Below are positions 59,086 through 64,000 of a DNA stretch of 64,000 nt, in pieces; within the stretch, counting starts at the first letter, position 1; each line of letters begins with the position of its first letter. The stretch comes from Krasilnikovozyma curviuscula (Eukaryota > Basidiomycota > Tremellomycetes > Cystofilobasidiales > Mrakiaceae). The stretch is taken from assembly GCA_014825775.1 (NCBI GenBank), contig MVAQ01000007.1, forward strand, positions 62,001-126,000. The letters are read 5' to 3'. The translations under genes and the position numbers were made by a program. The notes beneath the pieces are model-generated. The model saw nothing but the letters and a program-made list of their open reading frames with translations, had not been told where the DNA came from and did no database searches.

Positions 59086-60242
59086 ATGCCTTCAACCAAC
59101 ACTACAAAGAACTTCGTCATCGCTGGTGGTATCAAGGGCAGTGGACCAGCCTCTGCAGGACTTGGATCCCTGGTTGCTAAAGAGCTCTTATCGAAAGGTG
59201 TCGAGGTCAAGGTTATCGCTCGCTCGGGATCAGTAAGTTTTGTTGTTGCTCTCACTCTCTAATTGATCTGACCTAGACCATATTGTTCACAGGCCAACTC
59301 TTCTGCGGCCCAGGACCTGGCTAAGCTCGGTGCGGAAGTCGTTGAAGTCGACTACTCATCCTCAGAATCCCTCTTGAATGCCGTCAAAGGCGCCGACGTC
59401 GTCTTGTCATTCCTTTCTGGCGACGGCATAGGAGCTCCTCAGATTGCACTGGCCAAAGCGTCCAAGGAAGCTGGTATCAAGTTGTTCATCCCAAGGTCAG
59501 TTTTGTTTTGGCTGTCGTCTCATCGCACGACATGCAGCTGACTTTGGCCCACTTCTGATCGTTCCGCAGTGAATACGGCAACAATACTGTTGGACTTGAA
59601 CCCTCCTCTCCTCTCTATAGCAAATCGTCTCTTCACCAGCTACTGAAAGACTTGGATCTTCCTTTCGTCATTATACCAAACGGTGGTTTTGCCGAATGGA
59701 TCAGCGTCTTCTTTGGGTGAGTGTTTTATTTTTCTAGCGACGATCACAATGGCATCTAACCAGCCAGATTTGGTTCGATAGCGCTAAGGACGGTAAAGTT
59801 ACCATCACCGGCGACGGTAACTCTCCAATTTCCTTCACCGCACTGGAAGACGTTGCTCGTTTCGTCGCTCACATTAGTACAAGTGCGCCTTCAGATTTGT
59901 GAACGTCTCATGAATATGCTGACATTTGTTCTTTTCTTCTTTCTCTGTATAGCCATCCCACTCTCTGAACTTAGCAACAAAGTGCTAGCCATTGAAGGCA
60001 GCCGTCATACCTGGAACGAGGTCATTGCTTTGTACAACAAATCTCATTCCACTACTCTAGAGGTTACATATGAAACTGAGAAAGATGCATTGAAGAGGTG
60101 GGAAGAAGCCCATGACTTCCTCAGCTGGCTCAAGGCTCAGTGGGCCGTTAAAAATGGCGGCCTTTCAGAGCCTTCTGGTGCTCCTGCTGGGAATTCTCTT
60201 TGGAAGGAGTGGAAACCTAAGGATGTTTCTGACTTCTTGTAG
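59086..60242 (+). CDS. NmrA-like / isoflavone-reductase-like oxidoreductase
   Basis: Five exons encode about 290 residues of an atypical short-chain dehydrogenase. The nucleotide-binding start is KNFVIAGGIKGSG followed by a helix and the strand VEVKVIARSGS, whose Arg suggests NADP preference. Further blocks: GAEVVEVDYSS, VKGADVVLSFLSGDG, GIKLFIPSEYGNN (where reductases of this family have FIPSEFG), and LPFVIIPNGGFAEW. The glycine motif is looser than the usual GxxGxxG. Members act as redox sensors (NmrA) or reduce small phenolic compounds. A clear TATA box points to regulated expression. It converges on the first receptor-like gene with 130 bp between stops. Confidence 0.83.
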
Positions 60243-60372
60243 CTACCAATGGCACATTATAAATGAAATTTTGAACTTGCCAATTTGCATGCGAGACAAG
60301 AGATTGCGAATCAACAACAACATGAACATCATACAACTGCCAGCATAGTGTCACACTTGAACAAGCACTCCT

Positions 60373-62053
60373 CTAGATGTGCTTCCCTAACTCATTCCCC
60401 TCCCGCTCGATATCCTGGCGAGTCAGCACTTGCCCAATCTGATTTTCAGCATCTCCCAGAAGTCCAGCTGACGCGGCTGACCTCCTATTGCCCACATTCC
60501 TTACTACTTGGACCTTCATCTCCGTGCTTTTTACCAATTCTATTGGTTGTTGAACCATGATCGTCGTGCCACTGGACGGATAGGAAATTTGTAGATCACC
60601 CTTGGTGCCGGAAACTGGATCGGAATCGTCGCCTGTAATTTTTGAGAAGCTTTCCTCCGCCTCATGAACATCCAGAACCGTAGCACCATTTGAGCGATGT
60701 TTCAGAGATGTGTTTAGGTTGGTAGTTTCCAGCGAAGAGTTGTTGCGGACCAACGAGCTGATTGCGCGAATGAGCGATGGGTCGAACATTGCAAGAATCG
60801 GGTAAACGCATGGTCTTAGCCCATAAACCGCACTGTCTGTACAAAGTTTATTGGTAAAGTTAGGACTACGTACAACATAGACGTCTAAGTGTTGACTTAC
60901 TCATGAGCTGGATATTCCAGATCTCTTGTGAGGAAATGGTTGGTTCTCTGACGAGATAGATGTTAGCGAATCCAGTCAGGGTATTGATACATATTCCAGC
61001 GACCGGATAAAGACCTGGATATTTCAGATGAGGAAAAAGTCAGATAAGATAACTATTAGTGAAGCAATAGACAAACTACCAACCAACTCGCAATATGATG
61101 TTGCGATAACTAAGAACTGCAGCACTGCGAGCTCCATTCCTAGCAAATTTCATCTGATTTCTAGTCTTTAGTAGAGATCTCGAGATGGAGAGAAAGAGTC
61201 CAAACTCAATCAACGCGAGAAAGAGAGTCCAAGCGACCTGTCGCAGACAGGATCAGTCTAAGGCCTCAAAGACCATGTATAGAGTAGAATCCAAACACTC
61301 ACCTCATCGCCCATCTGCCACGCAATGAAAGACGCTTCGTCTGGTGTAAACCACCAGCAGCTCCCAAAATCTGAATCGTACCCAAACATTCCAGCGCCGA
61401 ACGACGTCGCAGATAGCGCCAGACCAAAGACAGCTGCTGCTATGTAGTAAAACTTTTCGATATTTTTTCCGTTGAAGCCATGGTTAATTACTAGCCTATA
61501 ATAAAGGGAAAGTAAGGATCAGAAGATTGTCTCAAGGTAGCGAGAAGGGAAACACTAACTCTAAGTTCATGGCGATTGAACAGGTTAAGAAGGAAGAGAA
61601 CTGCAAGCCGAACATGAGGAGAAACATGCTGTTTTTGCATCTCTGGTTTAAAGACTCGTCGTCGATCTTCCCGATGATGGCGAAGCACGTCCCATAAATT
61701 AAGCTGTGAACCGTAGCAAATTGTCAACACAACTAGCAGCAAGCATTACAAAAAAATTCAGACTCACTTTCCACATAGGACCCCAATCAGAAGCCTGAAA
61801 GACACCCTGTCTAACTGTTCCCTTGTCCGTTTGAGGGTGTAAAGACCAGCAATAACGGCGAGAACCAGGAAGCTCAAACACGCTCCGGCTAAAGGCAGTC
61901 CAAACAGTAGATTCGAGCTAGATGCATGGTTGGAACGGAATAATAAATATCAGATGAGAGGTCAGCAAGATAAAGGAAAGAGAGCCAAGCTCACTTAAGA
62001 GCCAGCATCTCGTCCGTGACGACAAAGCTGGTGCCGCTGGCGGTATCACCCAT
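60373..62053 (-). CDS. Seven-TM GPCR-like protein, copy 1
   Basis: Seven or more short exons start at MGDTASGTSFVVTDEM (62053) and end at TAG 60373-60375. Seven hydrophobic segments are visible, in order: LPLAGACLSFLVLAVIAGLY, FRLLIGVLCGNLIYGTCFAI, MFLLMFGLQFSSFLTCSIAM, FYYIAAAVFGLALSATSFGA, WTLFLALIEFGLFLSI, LYPVAGICINTLTGFANIYL and GLRPCVYPILAMFDP. Cys before TM3 (NQRCKNS) and Cys in the loop after TM4 (GSCWW) could form the classical GPCR disulfide. A soluble C-tail of about 130 residues follows. This fits the fungal receptor groups related to Dictyostelium cAMP receptors. Ligand unknown. It is followed upstream by a paralogue in the same orientation. Confidence 0.75.
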
Positions 62054-62457
62054 CGTCCAACAGTCCTGGGACAGAGACTGAGACTCCTGGCCAAAGAATC
62101 AAGTTTGGGAATGGATGAGAGAGAGATTCATTCGTTTCTCACAGTTCAGCCATGGCAAAAGATTTCTGGCCCACGAATTCCAGCCCAAAAAGGACTGTCT
62201 CGGATGAGAAAGGCAGTCAGGCTACAGGCGCCACCACCTCGATCTGGCGCCAAAGTTGAGCAGGATATATTGCAATACTGCTTTCGATAGGGAAGCACAA
62301 CACAGAAATAAGGTTCACATTAATCCTAGATCTATAACGGGTTTGTTTTTAATGTAAACAAGCGAGCCACAAACAAACAAACATGCTATGCTGCGCCTAC
62401 AATTTTCCATCTACAAAATAAGTCACACTCTCTCCAACAGAAGCAAAAAGCTTCCCC
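62054..62457. promoter_or_regulatory. Spacer between tandem receptor-like genes
   Basis: About 400 bp between the stop of copy 2 and the start of copy 1. It must contain the promoter of copy 1. No element is identified. Confidence 0.4.
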
Positions 62458-64000
62458 TCAGAGCTGCCTTCCCAGTTCCTTCTCCTCCTTCCTGATCTCT
62501 CGCTGGGTCAGCTGGCTCTCGACATCACCGCCCACTGATGAACCACCACCACACCCACTGACTAAAACCCTCAACTCCATGGTCTGTACCGTCTCATCTG
62601 ATCGCCGAGGGAACATAGTGGAGGCTTGATTGTCATCCGGATATGCCACTTTGAGAGTCGGTGTCGTTGTCGTTGGTAGACCACTTCGCGGCAGATCCTC
62701 CGTCAGCATGTCACTGAGGTCCTTCTCTGATCCACCTTGCATGCCCGGTGGTGGCAGATTCATTATCTGAGGTGTATTCCTCTGCGAAATTTCACTAAAT
62801 GTCGCGTAATTCGTCGTCGTTCCTTCTCGTGCTGGGTACAAGAGGGACTTGACCGCACGGACCAAAGAGGGGTCAAAGATGGCAAGTAGTGGGTACACAC
62901 ACGGTCTAAAGCTATACACAGCAGTACCTGAAGTGTATTTTTGTGACCAGGGCGTTAGCACCAGTTTCGGTCGGAGAATTTTGTTGAAACAGTGTCGCAC
63001 TTACTCAACAGCTGAATATTCCAAATGGTTTGACTGGTGACCTCAGTGGTATTGACGAGATAAATATCTGCAAAGCCTGTCATTGTATTGAGAGCTAGTC
63101 CAGCCACAGGATAAAGACCTAAAAAGAGATGAACGCTCAATGAGCAAACTGGCATCTTGAATCGAAAAGAGTGTTACTAACCTATACGAATGATGATTGT
63201 TCTATAATGCTGGACTGCTGCACCTCGTGCAGCTTTGGGTGCATTCCTGAAGTTCGCCTTGGACCGCAGGAGCGACACAGTGATGGAGATAAAAAGTCCA
63301 AATTCAATCAGAGCAAGAAGAAGCGACCACGCAACTTCACCCCCCATCTGCCAGCCGGCGAAGGTATTCTCATCGGTAGGATTCCACCAACATGATCCGA
63401 AGTTGGGGTCGAAGCTGAAGGCTTTTAACGCAAAGGCTGGTACGGAAAGACCTAGTCCAAATATTGTGCCGCCCAAGTAGTACCACTTTTCTAATTTGTG
63501 ACCATTTCGTCCGTGATTGAGAACAAGTCTATTCGTGGCTCAAAGGTCAGCAAAAGAGGGAGATCAAGATGTAGAGTAGAACGCAAAGCTCACTCGAGGT
63601 TGACGGCGATGCAGCACGTCATAAAAGACGAAAACTGCAGTCCGAAGAAGAGGAGAAAGAGTGCGTTGGCACACTGTTGATTGTGGGAAACACTTGTGAC
63701 TTTTCCTGCCAGAGTATCGCAGACACCGTAGATCAGGCTGTCAAAAAAAAATGAAATAAAAAATTGTGGAAGAACAATGAGCAAGGTGTTGGCCGACGAT
63801 GCGAAAACAGGGAAGGGAACAGGCGCAAGGACAGATAAAATGGCTGGGGCTTACTTTCCAATAAGTACAGCAATGACAAGCCTGAAAGACACACGATCCA
63901 AGTGTGCTCTTGCTCGCCTGAAGCAGTATAGTGCAGCAATGAGGAGGAGCACCACCAGGTTCATGGCCGCACCTGCAAGAGGAAGGATGAATGCCAGTCT
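62458..64000 (-). CDS. Seven-TM GPCR-like protein, copy 2 (5' end outside window)
   Basis: The gene ends at TGA 62458-62460 and is still open at the right edge inside TM1 (LAFILPLAGAAMNLVVLLLI), so the start and first exon are missing. It repeats the layout of copy 1 nearly block by block: FRLVIAVLIGNLIYGVCDTL, LFLLFFGLQFSSFMTCCIAV, NHGRNGHKLEKWYYLGG, FGSCWWNPTDENTFAGWQMG, AWSLLLALIEFGLFISI, LYPVAGLALNTMTGFADIYL and SFRPCVYPLLAIFDPSLVRA. Intron positions coincide with copy 1. The C-tail differs except for its end (QREIRKEEKELGRQL against RQDIEREGNELGKHI), pointing to an old duplication with conserved tail tip. Confidence 0.75.

Overview
The window looks like a gene-dense piece of a basidiomycete nuclear chromosome, most likely from a tremellomycete yeast of the Cryptococcus/Kwoniella type. 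This assignment is an inference. It rests on short GT-AG introns (mostly 50-90 nt) in almost every gene, intergenic gaps of a few hundred bases, tiny exons, fungal-specific families (Prp6, Tsr2, Pho88/Snd3, Naa25, a DysF-domain peroxin-like protein) and two wall/capsule-type SGNH or TBL-like esterases. No rRNA, convincing tRNA, CRISPR array or intact transposon is visible.

Left part (1-17.8 kb). After about 1.4 kb without recognisable genes come an SGNH-hydrolase type II membrane protein (-), TSR2 (+), a STEEP1/CXorf56 homologue (+), a truncated kinase-like remnant (-), the splicing factor PRP6 (-), a TBL/Cas-type GDSI...DCLH esterase (-), a secreted GPI-anchored protein (-) and a WTAP/Mum2-like coiled-coil protein (-).

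Middle (18.9-46.5 kb). A zinc alcohol dehydrogenase (+) is followed by a small multipass membrane protein (+), protoporphyrinogen oxidase HEM14 (-), a Caprin-like RGG protein (-) and a 1351-residue disordered protein (-). Next is a head-to-head pair, a C23-type 2-oxoglutarate dioxygenase (-) and a ureohydrolase with a signal peptide (+). Then come a CENP-B-type HTH DNA-binding protein (+), an acetoacetate-decarboxylase-like protein (+) and a DysF-domain peroxin-like membrane protein (-).

Right part (47.2-64 kb). This holds SND3/PHO88 (+), a DHA2 MFS transporter (+) with a start-codon-only first coding exon and a damaged splice donor, the NatB subunit NAA25 (+), RPA32/RFA2 (-), an NmrA-like reductase (+) and two tandem seven-TM receptor-like genes (-). 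The second receptor-like gene runs off the right edge.

Most neighbours are unrelated housekeeping genes, as expected in a fungal chromosome. The most suggestive functional link is the dioxygenase/ureohydrolase pair, separated by only 212 bp. Its family signatures fit a homoarginine/arginine to guanidino-compound breakdown module. Exon structures were deduced by eye from splice sites and frame continuity, so individual junctions may be off.
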